From positions 9,924-73,923 of the forward strand of contig LGRX02035496.1 in assembly GCA_001247695.2 (NCBI GenBank): a stretch of DNA of 64,000 nucleotides, given 5' to 3'. Positions within the stretch are counted from its first letter, which is position 1; every line of letters starts with the position of its first letter. The translations under genes and the position numbers were made by a program. Below, piece after piece: positions 1 through 9,169 of the stretch. The stretch comes from Cymbomonas tetramitiformis. Its lineage: Eukaryota; Chlorophyta; Pyramimonadophyceae; Pyramimonadales; Pyramimonadaceae. A model generated the notes under the pieces. The model searched no databases, was not told where the DNA came from, and saw only the letters and a program-made list of their open reading frames with translations.

Positions 1-621
1 TATATATATATGATATATATATTTCAGGTTCTCCATCGGGTTATGGTGCCCTTACACGCTTATTTTTACGTACCTCGTTGACTCGTTGACAAGATCGCTT
101 CACGCCTTGTGATTCTAACCGACATCTTTTTAGTACCGACATCAGCCGTGACGCGCTTTCGACATCTAAGCAACCGACATCTTCCGACATCTAATTCCGA
201 CATCTGCTTCCGACGTGATTTTCCGACGTGATTTTCCGACGGTTGCTTCCGACATCTACGCCTTCGCTTTTAGCACACTTGTCAACTTTCAGCAACACAG
301 GCATTCCGACATCAGCCGTATTGCACTACGCACAACAGCGGCAGCACCGACGTCACGGCATCTTTTATTTCCGACATCTTCAGCCGTTTTCCTATTGCAC
401 ACCTTTTGGCTTCGTGCTCTGGAAACGACCGTTTTTTTCCCCAACCTATTATACCGACATTTACGCCTTCAAAACTCTGGCCAGCAGCACCTCTGCTGCC
501 GGAAAATTGGCTTACCGCACGACTTTTTTGACCTCACTGCCGTGTTCCTCGTCAAAATCTACCCCAATTTGACTTTTTCATCGTTCGATTTGGTTATTTT
601 TGGCGAAAGTTACGTTTTCGT

Positions 622-1221
622 TTGGGAACCCTAAGTGTTGGGCTCCAGATTTTCCAGCTTACAGCGGCCATGGCTTCGTGTCGTCAGCGTTCGCGCATTT
701 CTGCAGTTGCCTCCGCGCTGCAGGTGATTCGACTACGAGAACTTACCCTTGGCTACGATCTGGTGGTGTCTGGTGGTGCTTATGCACCAGACACCAAAAT
801 CGAGTCCATCAACCACATCATCGTCGACATGAGCTTTGACCACTACGAGCTCACCCCGCAGCATCCTCCACTCTTCCCTCCACCCTGCGTGCCCCTTGGC
901 CACTGCCTGGTGGTGTTTAGTGGTGTTGCAGCCCTCATCCCGCCGCTTTTCCTCTCTGCTTTCGCACTTATGTGCGGCAGAGTGGAGCCACACCGCATTT
1001 TCCGCCTTCGCCCCCCCGGGGTGTCCAAGTCCCCGCACTCGCTCTGTTGGTGCCACGCATCGTCGCACCGCATCGCGTGGGCGTTGGGTGACAACGTCTT
1101 GGCGGCGCTCGACTTCGTTCACCATCGAGATCTACGCCGCCGTCCACCCTCGATTGCTGGGGCTAGATTCGCCGGCTGGCCTGTGGGAGTAGTCATCCCC
1201 ACAGCACATGCATGGGCGTAA
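622..1221 (+). CDS. Conserved 199-aa ORF of the E1 family, function unknown
   Basis: This open frame fills most of the E1 internal region. Its relative in the inverted copy (45853-46452, minus) is also 199 codons and ends with the same VIPTAHAWA. A second shared block reads LVVSGGAYAPDTK here and MVVSGGACAPNTK there. The start MGTLS..AAMASCRQRSRISA is also conserved, but in the inverted copy it lies in another frame (46247-46468), so that copy has an indel. The middle is rich in proline, histidine and hydrophobic residues. There is no known domain, zinc knuckle or RT. It may be a real element-encoded protein or a leader whose frame survives by chance. Confidence 0.4.
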   Translation: MGTLSVGLQIFQLTAAMASCRQRSRISAVASALQVIRLRELTLGYDLVVSGGAYAPDTKIESINHIIVDMSFDHYELTPQHPPLFPPPCVPLGHCLVVFSGVAALIPPLFLSAFALMCGRVEPHRIFRLRPPGVSKSPHSLCWCHASSHRIAWALGDNVLAALDFVHHRDLRRRPPSIAGARFAGWPVGVVIPTAHAWA

Positions 1222-1378
1222 GCCCCTAGAGCACGCATCTAGAGACCAACGTAGGCTGAGCCACACTAGTTGGGTTGAAAAAGACCCCTTTGGGTCTCAC
1301 AAGATGTATGTTTCCTTAGGGTTTCGCCTTTGTGCTTGCCGTAGCATCTTAGGCCTGGCCTGGCAAGTTGGCATCGTG

Positions 1379-1406
1379 GCACCTCACACCTTCGGGGTGA
1401 GGTGGT
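1379..1406 (+). promoter_or_regulatory. TTCG-loop hairpin containing the putative polypurine tract of E1
   Basis: The sequence reads CACCTCACACC-TTCG-GGGTGAGGTGG and folds into a strong hairpin with a TTCG tetraloop. Its purine 3' arm directly precedes the LTR start TGTCATGG, which is where a polypurine tract must lie. The same hairpin is found before the LTRs at 11146-11172 and, inverted, at 45703-45732. Confidence 0.6.
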
Positions 1407-1648
1407 GTCATGGGGAGACAGACTTTCGCCCCCCCATAAAATGGGGGTGACTGTCTCTTCTTGTGTCACCCCTCGCCGTGTAGTGTCACTTGCATATTGC
1501 CTGCCGTCAGTTCAGACCGATAATAAAACACCTAAGTTATTTTATTATTTCATCTTAGTCTCCGTATGTCTCTGCGAGTGCCCGACAGTTCTTGAAGTAC
1601 AACCTGTGTATATATATATGATATATATATTTCAAGTTCTCCATCACA
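1407..1648 (+). repeat. LTR between E1 and E1b
   Basis: It starts TGTCATGGGG and ends CCATCACA after a TA-rich stretch. Near its start is a stem (GGAGACAG pairing with CTGTCTC) enclosing a C-run/G-run hairpin (CCCCCCCAT / ATGGGGG). This architecture recurs in the LTRs at 11173, 16067, 45702 (inverted) and 47206 (inverted), with changed but still complementary arms. Confidence 0.65.
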
Positions 1649-2398
1649 GGTTATCGACCCACTTACGCTTAGTGGTGCTCGTCTTCGCTGCGACTCGCTT
1701 CGGGTTTTCCCCGATTCTAACTCCGTCGTTCCGTCTTAAATCCGTCCGTGGGCTACTCCGTCAAATCCGTCTTCGCCCACCTCCGTTCGTAACTGCCTAC
1801 CATTTGTGATTGGTGGTCTACGATTTTTGGCAGCCTTTATCCGTCACACATCTTTTTTACCGTCAAACTGGCAGCCTACTTCCTCCCCAACATGTCTCAG
1901 CAACGTCAATCAAGTCTTGCAGAGGCCCTCCGTTCCGCGAGGCGTGCTAGCGCCACGCCTTCGCCGCCTCCTGAGTCCGGCACTACCACGCCGGGCCCAA
2001 CGCGACCGAGGAGGATTGTGTCCACTGCCTCCTTGAGATCACGTCCATCATCGCTGCGGCTATCGCCGACTCCGTTCATGTTTTTCAACGATCCGTCAGT
2101 CCTCTCCTCCACTCCTGTGGAGGAGGGGAGGGAGGAGGAGTATTTGGAGCAATTATCTTACGCCTTCACGTACTCCACCGACATCATCACCGTTTTACGC
2201 CCTGGAGGGTTCAACCCTAAAAATGGCGGTAGGCTATTTAATTTAGATTATTTCTTCATGATTTTAGATTAACCCATTTTCATGTTGATTTTAGATTAAG
2301 TTTTTTTTATCTCATCCGGCTATTACCGGTGCATGCATCCATGCCATCGAAATATTACACAAAACAGTTGTCGCGTAGCCAAACGAGAGGAAAGTAAC

Positions 2399-5300
2399 AT
2401 GGTTGAGCCCGACGGCTTTGAGTTCACAAGCCCGGGAAAAAATGTGGAGGATATATATCATTCGGATGAAGAGGATGAAGAGGAATTCCTCGTTAAACAC
2501 ATGGAAAAGTCGAAACGTACCCGTGTCCCCTTAGTGTGGAGTACCGTCCTCAATGGTGTATCGTATGTAGAGTGCACAGACAAGATGGAAACTTTGAGCC
2601 TCGAGGGTGTGACCAAGTTTGGCAAGGATTATAGGTCGGAAAAAAACGGTTCCGTGACTCAAAACTTCAGGTGTGCTTTACAGCATACACACGGTTGTCA
2701 AGTTTACTATAAAATTGTCAAGGGAACGACCTTATGCCCTACTATTCCTTGCGACTTGTACACCCGTGGGACACACGACCATACTAATTTAACAGGAAAG
2801 GGTATGTCGAAAGATTTAAAGGACAAGTGTAAGGATGCGATCAAGGAAAAGCTTCCGCCTAAAGCCATTTTTAACCCCTCTTCCGGTAAGTCGATGTTGC
2901 CATTATGGTGTTGCCCGCCTTTTTTTGAATAACTCTCGTGTCCGTGGTCCAATTCGAACTTTAAAGATACCGCCGGAAACGTCTCGGCGAGGCGCATCGC
3001 GCTGCACCGTGCATAATATATTGTTGTAAACATGCACAAAGCGTTTCGGTGTCAAGTTACAAATTGCGATTGTTACATATGCTCAACATATTCCCAACTA
3101 TAAACCCTAATATTGACCCTAATGTCGGCTCCATAAACCCTATAAAGTTCATATTCTAGGTCCACGGTCAAAACGAGGGTTGTTACATCACTAGGGCTTG
3201 TATAGCTTAAATGTAACGAACTTGTATGTGTCGGTTTTCATTTAACTTGGAATTTTATGCAAAATGTTGCTTCTTCACAATTTCCATACACATGTTTGAA
3301 TGCGCCTTGATGCGACGTTTTCAGATATGTTTTCAAAATTGCGGTGATCGGAGGACAAATGCCTTAACAAATCAAAATTGAGTACAGGATTTTCGATGCT
3401 TCGTTTTCGAAGCACATACCGGAAGAGGGGTTAAGAAGCTTAGTACCGCAGTCACCACAGCCATGGAAGACGATGACGACGTTGAGTACAAGGTCATAAA
3501 GAACTTCGTGTACAACAATCGCAAACAAATCTTGGGGCTTAAAACCATAAAGACTTGCGGTCAGTTCATGGAGGTTTGCCAGACCTCCAACTTGCTGGCC
3601 ATCCCCGTGACCGATCGCAAAACGGCGGGGACGCTTTGCATGTTTGAAGGACAAGTACTCCAACCGAGCGGCTTCGAAACCGTGGAACATTACGCCGAGA
3701 ATTCCGCGAACACCCTGCCTCCTATTCCTTTCGAAGCCCAAGCGACCCAAGATGAGCTTAATACTTGGAAGCTGGCGGGTTGGAATGAAGACTTTTCCGT
3801 TTATGAACGGAACCTTCAAGCACATTTCAACTCAATTCTTGCTTGCGAGTCCGCTGAGTACTTCGTGCATATCTTAGAAAACATGCGTGTCGTCCAAGGG
3901 TGGAGTACGCGTTCGAAACGGTTTTACAAAGGGAAGTTGAACTTGCGTGCCCTTTACAAGAACTACACCGAACTCGTCAAGGATTATGTCGCAGCGCTGA
4001 AACGCAAAAGGTGGTGCGTGATTTACACCACTTGGGGGAAACTCGAGGTACTTCTCGCAAAGGATCACCGCTCACGCGACGACACGTACAAGACGAACTG
4101 GCAAGGCTTACCCCTTGAATGCAACGGGTCTTCCTACTTGGATAACCGTTTTCGTCTCGGGGCGCTCGCCATCAAATCGCACGAGGACGCCTATGCTTCG
4201 CAAATAGTGGACTTTTGCTTGATCGCGGCTATGCAACTTGGTTTCCAGAAAGTGTGGCAACCTCGTTATCATACTTTGGATCACTCCCTCGCTTTCTTCA
4301 ACGCTAACGCCAAGCTTCCGGAAACCATCACGCATGTTCTAGAGCATTTGAGGTTACCTACGAACCTCTGTACACTTGTCGCGGAAGAGATTACGCAAGG
4401 GATATGTTGGTCGCATTGCATGATGAAGCTTAACGAGAAGACCGCGCTATTCAACGACGCTCATAACGTTAACGGCTTCAAGCAGGGCGTTACGGAAATA
4501 CACAACATCACCATCGTTGGTGCTCGTGATAGTGCATTCAAGCTCTTCATCGAACTATACAAGCGTGATGAAGAGTATATTTGCAACTGGTTCGTGGAGA
4601 CTTGGTGGGGCAAGTGGGGTGGGTGGGTTCTCGGCTTCATGCCAGAAGGGATCCAATCTACGCAGAATAGTCCCGAGTGCGTGAATAGACACGTGAAAGA
4701 CGAGATGACCATGCGTAAGCAACTCCAACTCGAGGTATTCCATCCTTCTGCGCTAAAATACATGCACGAGGAGACGATCTACGACGGGCAACACCCAATA
4801 CCTACGACTCCAGTTATTACACAAGCTATTTGGCGGGAGGCGCTACTTATGATTGACAACAACATGCTCGAGCTTATGACGCGCACGACCGGCGTCTTGG
4901 GGGTTACAGACCGTCCTTCATATGTCGTTCCCTCCCTTAAGACCTTCGAGAAGTTGAGTGGTTCCACTATCGCGGATAAAAGGAAAGAGATTGCTCCCCT
5001 TGTGGTAAAGTTCCTCGCCCTTATGCGCGACCCTGAACACCCTCCAGCGACGGTTGTCACCTTCGAGCAGTTCATGAACACCTACAAGTCTTTTGTGATC
5101 TTACGACCTTTGGACGCTAATAAGGTCACCGAATTTGGGCACCACTGGTGTATGTGCCCTATCTACGCGGAGAGCGTCACGTGTGCATGTAGTATTGCTG
5201 TTGGCTTATTCAAAGGGAAGTTTAAGGCGCCTCTTGAAAAACATCTCGACATAATTGGCCGACACCCACAAGTGGGACGCCCGAGAAAACCGGCTGGCGC

Positions 5301-5577
5301 CTTGAAAAGGCAACCCCTTGGGAAGATCACCGCGAAACTGAAACGGGAAGCATCCAAGCGAGCGCGCGAGATGGCAGAGCTAGACATGGAAGCAAGATGC
5401 TCGCAGCAAGTTCCTAAAAGTTGTTCGTGCGAACTGTGCGGTGAAGAAGACAACGGAGATGAAATGCTGTTATGCGACGTGTGCAATAAGGGCTTCCATA
5501 TTTTTTGCTTGCGTCCAAGCCTAAGCAAGATCCCAGCAGGAACATGGTTGTGCGGACTATGCGTAGCTAAGGAATAG
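2399..5577 (+). CDS. MULE transposase with zinc finger, SWIM and PHD finger
   Basis: Two exons are proposed: 2399-2885 and 3452-5577. The intron 2886-3451 begins GTAAGT and ends GCAG, and its phase joins one leftover base to two, giving an 870-aa protein. The start at 2399 has a purine at -3; an upstream ATG at 2333 is also open. Residues about 85-128 (C..H-GC...THDH) resemble the FLYWCH/WRKY-type DNA-binding finger common at MULE N-termini. The catalytic core shows DDTYKTNW (about 371), SHEDAY (about 404), LDHSLAFFNA (about 438) and CWSHC (about 480). A SWIM-like CMC...CAC motif lies near 725, and a C4HC3 PHD finger (about 820-868) ends the protein. PHD fingers read histone tails, so insertion or repression may be chromatin-guided; that is inference. 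No frameshift is seen. Confidence 0.85.
2871..3434 (+). promoter_or_regulatory. 18-nt inverted repeat pairing the transposase 5' splice site with the intron 3' end
   Basis: TTAACCCCTCTTCCGGTA at 2871-2888 spans the exon/intron boundary. Its exact complement TACCGGAAGAGGGGTTAA lies at 3417-3434, 17 bases before the splice acceptor. Just upstream (3399-3414) is a perfect GCTTCG-TTTT-CGAAGC hairpin. In the pre-mRNA the 18-bp stem would bury the 5' splice site and bring both splice sites together. It could regulate splicing or be the trace of a small inverted duplication. Confidence 0.6.
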
Positions 5578-5727
5578 ACAGTTTTTTCCAGGTGTACATA
5601 AGTGTAATAGCAAGTATTAATATTTTGTGTACACACTATTCTCAAGTATGTTTTTGAATCAATCTAGCAACCTCTTTACTTTGCTTTACTTTATAAAAAA
5701 TCCCACTTGGCCCAGGAGGTGAAGTAA

Positions 5728-6151
5728 CAGTGTCAACAACGGAGCCAGACCGTCTCCGTCGGAGCCTGGTATTCGCTGGTTCCATCAGAGACGGAGGCCA
5801 CGGCTACGCGGCTCCGTTGGATACGGGGCAGATCGGAGCCTGAATTTTGAGGCTCCCCCGGAGACGGAGGCTGCGAGCCCGCGGCTCCGACGGAGTCGGG
5901 ACACGTCGGAGCCTGATATCTGAAGCTCCATCGGAGACGGAGCCTGCGTGCCCACGGCTCCGACGGAGACGGGAAGTGTCGGATCCTGAATTTCGAGGCT
6001 CCATCAGAGCCGGAGGCTGTGTGTCCGTGGCTCCGATGGAGACGGGACACGCCGGAGCCTGAATTTTGAAGCTCCATCGGAGCCGGAGCCTGGCTAAAAT
6101 CGAAACCCGGCGATCGGAGACGGGTTGACGCTGGCTCCGTTGTTGACACTG
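5728..6151. mobile_element. hAT MITE with internal tandem repeats, nested in the MULE
   Basis: The ends are CAGTGTCAACAACGGAGCCA and its reverse complement, within a perfect 8-bp duplication TGAAGTAA (5720-5727, 6152-6159). An 8-bp duplication and a CAGTG terminus fit the hAT superfamily. The interior is about five degenerate GC-rich units of roughly 75 bp built on CGGAGCCTGAATTTTGA and GGCTCCGACGGAGACGGG. The long open frames across it are products of the repeat, not genes. Confidence 0.85.
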
Positions 6152-6326
6152 TGAAGTAAATATCCGTGGTAGCATGTGGTAGCCAAATGTTGGTGAAGCA
6201 ACTTTTGCAAGTGAGCCGGTCAGGTTGTGGCAAGGGAATATCTGCTAGGTCCCTACCCACTACGGGTATTGGTTTTTTTGCGGCTCACTGTCTGTTGGGC
6301 CCGCCTAACCCCTTCAAGAGTTGCGT

Positions 6327-6384
6327 ATTCACGGCCGTGAATCTGGAATTCACGGCCGTGAATCTAGAATTCACGGCCGTGAAT
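6327..6384 (+). promoter_or_regulatory. Three identical 16-bp palindromes at 21-bp spacing
   Basis: ATTCACGGCCGTGAAT occurs at 6327-6342, 6348-6363 and 6369-6384, separated by CTGGA and CTAGA. The spacing equals two helical turns, as expected for cooperative binding of a dimeric protein to one face of DNA. The array ends 99 bp before the methyltransferase-like gene, so a promoter or operator role is plausible but unproven. Confidence 0.6.
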
Positions 6385-6483
6385 AACTGGGATACCGTTT
6401 TTGGCGCGACTCGGAAAGTTGCAAGGGGGAAATACTTTGAGAAACAAGTTGCCGATATACGACCGATTGTGACTAACTAAAAG

Positions 6484-7789
6484 ATGCCTCGTGATAAGTG
6501 CGGTGTATGCTGTCCGAAAGCACCTAGCAAGCAAGATTTACGGCGAGTAGTGGCAATGATATTGGGACCGTATGCAAAGCTCGAAGAGATACGCCCAATT
6601 TACTGGCCTGCGCAACTCGAGTCCACAGGTGGAAGAAATGGGTATTCGCAATATAAAGTTGGAGAGCTTTTGATTTTGTTGAAATCATATTACGTACATA
6701 TCCTAGGAAGTGAGCAAGCAATTAAAGAAGGTCAACTGGCTTTATTTTTTTCCGCGTTAGCTTCAATCCGGCCTACAGACAGCGGGCTCGAAGTATGCTG
6801 TGATAGGCATAATACAATTGTAGCTTACGACGCATGGGTAGACGAAATCTTTTATTCAAACCAGTCGCCAACACTCTCCGATATATGCCAACCTACTGAA
6901 CCCATAGGGCGAAACAATGTGAACGCGGAGGTTGCGACATGCGACGAGATTGAACCGTATGAAACAACGGAGCGCGTTGTGGACAACAATGCGAACGACA
7001 ATGCAAACGACGACAACGCGAGCAAGTTGTTTCCGAAACGAAAACGGAGTGCGTTGTCAACGAGGTGTGCTCCTCTGAAAAATTTACCATTTAAAATAAC
7101 GATACCAAGGGTATGTGATAAAGGCACTAGTTTTTATCCCACAATCGCACAACAATACACGCCTCTATTAGCAGTTATTTGCAGTTTGTTTCACGAAAAG
7201 AAAATTGGGGATTTTTGCTGCGGTAAGGGACCTCGCTACGTTTACAACAACCTAGTTCGGTTCAAACCGAAGACGATCTTTCTGAGCGATAAGCATCCTG
7301 CGAAAGGCATAAGACGCCTAGACTTAGAGAAAATCAAGTGGGAAGAATTCAACCCGCAAGTAGACATCATAATATCGTCCTTGCCATATGCAAGAGGGAA
7401 GTGCGAACCTTTGTTAGCTGCGTGTCTTCAATCCAACGCCACGATCGCATTCGTTCGAACGTCCTGTGGTTGGGGATAGTAGAGCTAGTGCGTTCCAAAG
7501 ACTTGGCTTAAAGATTTTGCTACCGCCTGCAAAGTATCCGGGGTTCGACCGTAGTTTAGGAGAAGTTGAAGCCTGGTATATTTTTTTCAACTTAGCGACA
7601 ACAAAAGATTTACTAAAGAAAAGTGTCAGTGAGTTTCACAAATTGCTGTACGAAGACAGAGGATACCCGGAAAGTGCTGGGAGCGTACCTTTTATTTATT
7701 CTGGCGTAGAGCACAACGTTGCATCTTTCAAGGATCGAGGACTTATTTTGTGGGATTCGCGGAAACAGGCGGCCGGTGCTAATAAGTGA
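6484..7789 (+). CDS. SAM-dependent methyltransferase-like protein carried by the MULE (frameshifted)
   Basis: The first frame (6484-7479, 331 aa) opens with a cysteine pair, CGVCCPK. After an acidic/asparagine linker and a basic stretch (PKRKRS) comes a class I methyltransferase-like core: motif I IGDFCCGKG (about residue 241), motif II LSDKHP (about 266), and DIIISSLPYA (about 293) in the position of the (D/N/S)PPY motif of N6-adenine methyltransferases. The match continues in the next frame (from about 7466): GDSRASAFQRLGL..LPPAKYPGF...EVEAWYIFF, which resembles the end of such enzymes. A one-base frameshift near 7475 therefore breaks the gene, unless an unusual intron exists. The atypical SLPY could mean altered or lost catalysis. 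The target (DNA or RNA base) is inference. Confidence 0.6.
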
Positions 7790-8471
7790 TAACCAAAGGT
7801 TGAAGGTACTACTCACGGAATTTGAAGCAACGTTGCATGCACAAACGTGCAAGATAATAGAGCGTGGCTGCGCAAACGAGGCAAAAGGCAAGAAAGGAGG
7901 GAAGGAGGGTTGGAATGTTGGGTGGTGGTTTAACATGGGGAGAACAGTGCAGCAAGAGGGGTTTGCCCCTAAGCTAGATGGCACATGTGCTTTCGGGACG
8001 CCCCACCCTTGGCACAAGAAAAAAGGTGTTTACATGGACGATCCGCTAACAAGTGCAAGCAAGCCGTATTGGAAGAAAGAGCTTTACATCCTAGCAGGTC
8101 AAATCTTAGAAATAATAGACGCGGATTACAAGAGAGACGGCGATTGGTGCTTGTATGTGTCGTGCATGCTAGCCGGGAAGTGCGAAGTGAAGCGACACGA
8201 GGACAGAAAAGATGTGTCACATCAATACATAATCTTTCTTGGAAACTACAAGAACGCGGTTTTGGAGATGGAGTCGCCTAGAGAGGATAGCAAGGGCACC
8301 CTTCTCCAATTCTCTGAAAGCCATAAGGTTTTAAAGTGCGATGCGCGGTGCAAACATAGAGTAGCTTCTGAAGGTTTTGAGGGAGTGCGCTATTGCGTTA
8401 CTTTATACAAAATGTATGACAGGCGTCTAACAGAACCAGCCCCGGTGTATTGGCCACCACATTATATTTAA
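7719..8471 (+). CDS. TET/JBP-like 2-oxoglutarate/Fe(II) dioxygenase carried by the MULE
   Basis: This frame overlaps the 3' end of the methyltransferase-like gene and has no early ATG. It may be a fusion partner brought in by a frameshift or intron near 7770; the first internal ATG is in WWFNMGRT (about 7934). The C-terminal half shows the iron-site pattern of the double-stranded beta-helix oxygenases: HxD in KRHEDRKD, then HQYIIFLGNY, a distal histidine in CKHRV and the 2-oxoglutarate-binding arginine in GVRYCVTLYK. In this arrangement TET/JBP enzymes, which oxidise 5-methylcytosine or thymine in DNA, are the closest family I know. TET/JBP genes travel with other DNA transposons (KDZ elements) in fungi and algae. 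The assignment rests on motifs only. Confidence 0.55.
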   Translation: MHLSRIEDLFCGIRGNRRPVLISDNQRLKVLLTEFEATLHAQTCKIIERGCANEAKGKKGGKEGWNVGWWFNMGRTVQQEGFAPKLDGTCAFGTPHPWHKKKGVYMDDPLTSASKPYWKKELYILAGQILEIIDADYKRDGDWCLYVSCMLAGKCEVKRHEDRKDVSHQYIIFLGNYKNAVLEMESPREDSKGTLLQFSESHKVLKCDARCKHRVASEGFEGVRYCVTLYKMYDRRLTEPAPVYWPPHYI

Positions 8472-9169
8472 TGTACAACAGTGGCAGGGGAGTACGCCTT
8501 TGCGAGATCACTAGAGTCAACCATAACGTGTTTGCATAGACTCACCCCCGTAGTAACGTCTGAAGCACACCAATCCTGCCTTAAAACGTACCCCCTATTG
8601 TGCACAGTTAGTTCTGAAGCACAACTTGCACATAGTTTGCCAATAGTGTTTTCACATCGCCTAATTGTAAGCATAGCGCCCGCTGAGCAATGGTGGACGC
8701 TACGGTGCTCCCTAGTAGCTAATAGTGATAACCAATACAAGAATCGAGCCATGTATGACATGTTTTTTGCCCGGTTGTATAACACCGATAAGAAAGGTTG
8801 CATAATATCGTCGAGTTGCCACCCTGCAACATGGTTAGTGAAGTGAAACAAGGGAAACGACCCAGAGAACAAGTGTCGCTGGCACGGTGAATATCCCCAG
8901 CTCCCACGTGAAGGTATAACCCATCCCCAAGGCATACCCTCCGTGTATTCGAGATACACATAGCGGTTATGAAAGTCCCATATAGGGTTACCGTCACTAT
9001 CGTCACTCTCCCATAGGTTCACAGTGTCTGTATACTTTAGCCGGAAGCCAGTTTCGACATACTCGTTGAATACAGTGCCTTTGAAAGCGGTGGGTTGATA
9101 GTGGGGGGGCCTTATTTTCAAGCAGAACACGCCGTGAGTGTCTATTACAACGGCGCCCACCATTATCAC
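8468..9169 (-). CDS. Cysteine-rich MULE cargo protein of unknown function
   Basis: A 233-aa frame converges on the dioxygenase gene, and the two stop codons overlap by four bases. The best ATG is at 9161-9163. The N-terminal half contains WDFHNRYVYLEY and PWGWVIPS. The C-terminal half carries a likely zinc-binding cluster, CENTIGKLCASC...C..DVTTGVSLCKH. A second frame upstream (9003-9251) begins MRKPPKSFKKVCLTC, which looks like a missing N-terminus with another cysteine pair, so a frameshift or intron near 9175 is possible. I recognise no family. Its position inside the TIRs makes it cargo or an accessory transposition factor. Confidence 0.5.
   Translation of the reverse strand: MIMVGAVVIDTHGVFCLKIRPPHYQPTAFKGTVFNEYVETGFRLKYTDTVNLWESDDSDGNPIWDFHNRYVYLEYTEGMPWGWVIPSRGSWGYSPCQRHLFSGSFPLFHFTNHVAGWQLDDIMQPFLSVLYNRAKNMSYMARFLYWLSLLATREHRSVHHCSAGAMLTIRRCENTIGKLCASCASELTVHNRGYVLRQDWCASDVTTGVSLCKHVMVDSSDLAKAYSPATVVH

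Larger units (their letters stand above)
1..1648 (+). mobile_element. LTR retroelement E1 (5' LTR end, internal region, 3' LTR)
   Basis: The window opens in the AT-repeat tail of an LTR. The same tail recurs at the end of the LTR at 1407-1648, so E1 is bounded by two LTRs. A putative primer site starting GGTTATGG follows the first LTR at 39. The leader (about 115-470) contains roughly ten copies of CCGACATC or close variants. The internal region has no recognisable gag or pol, only the 199-aa ORF described separately. An inverted relative sits at 45478-47206. The 3' LTR is immediately followed by a different leader (E1b), so this LTR may serve both elements or mark a recombination junction. 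Family assignment to Copia is an inference from the primer site. Confidence 0.7.
5578..6483. other. Spacer between the MULE transposase and cargo genes
   Basis: It holds the transposase 3' flank (5578-5719), the nested hAT MITE (5728-6151), then about 330 bp upstream of the methyltransferase-like gene including the triple palindrome. A short open frame (6166-6480) in this stretch has no recognisable features. Confidence 0.6.

Noticed and set aside
5733..6260. Long frames on both strands over the GC-rich repeat of the nested MITE
   Set aside because: They are the translation of a tandem repeat inside a TIR-bounded MITE and repeat the same peptide with drift.
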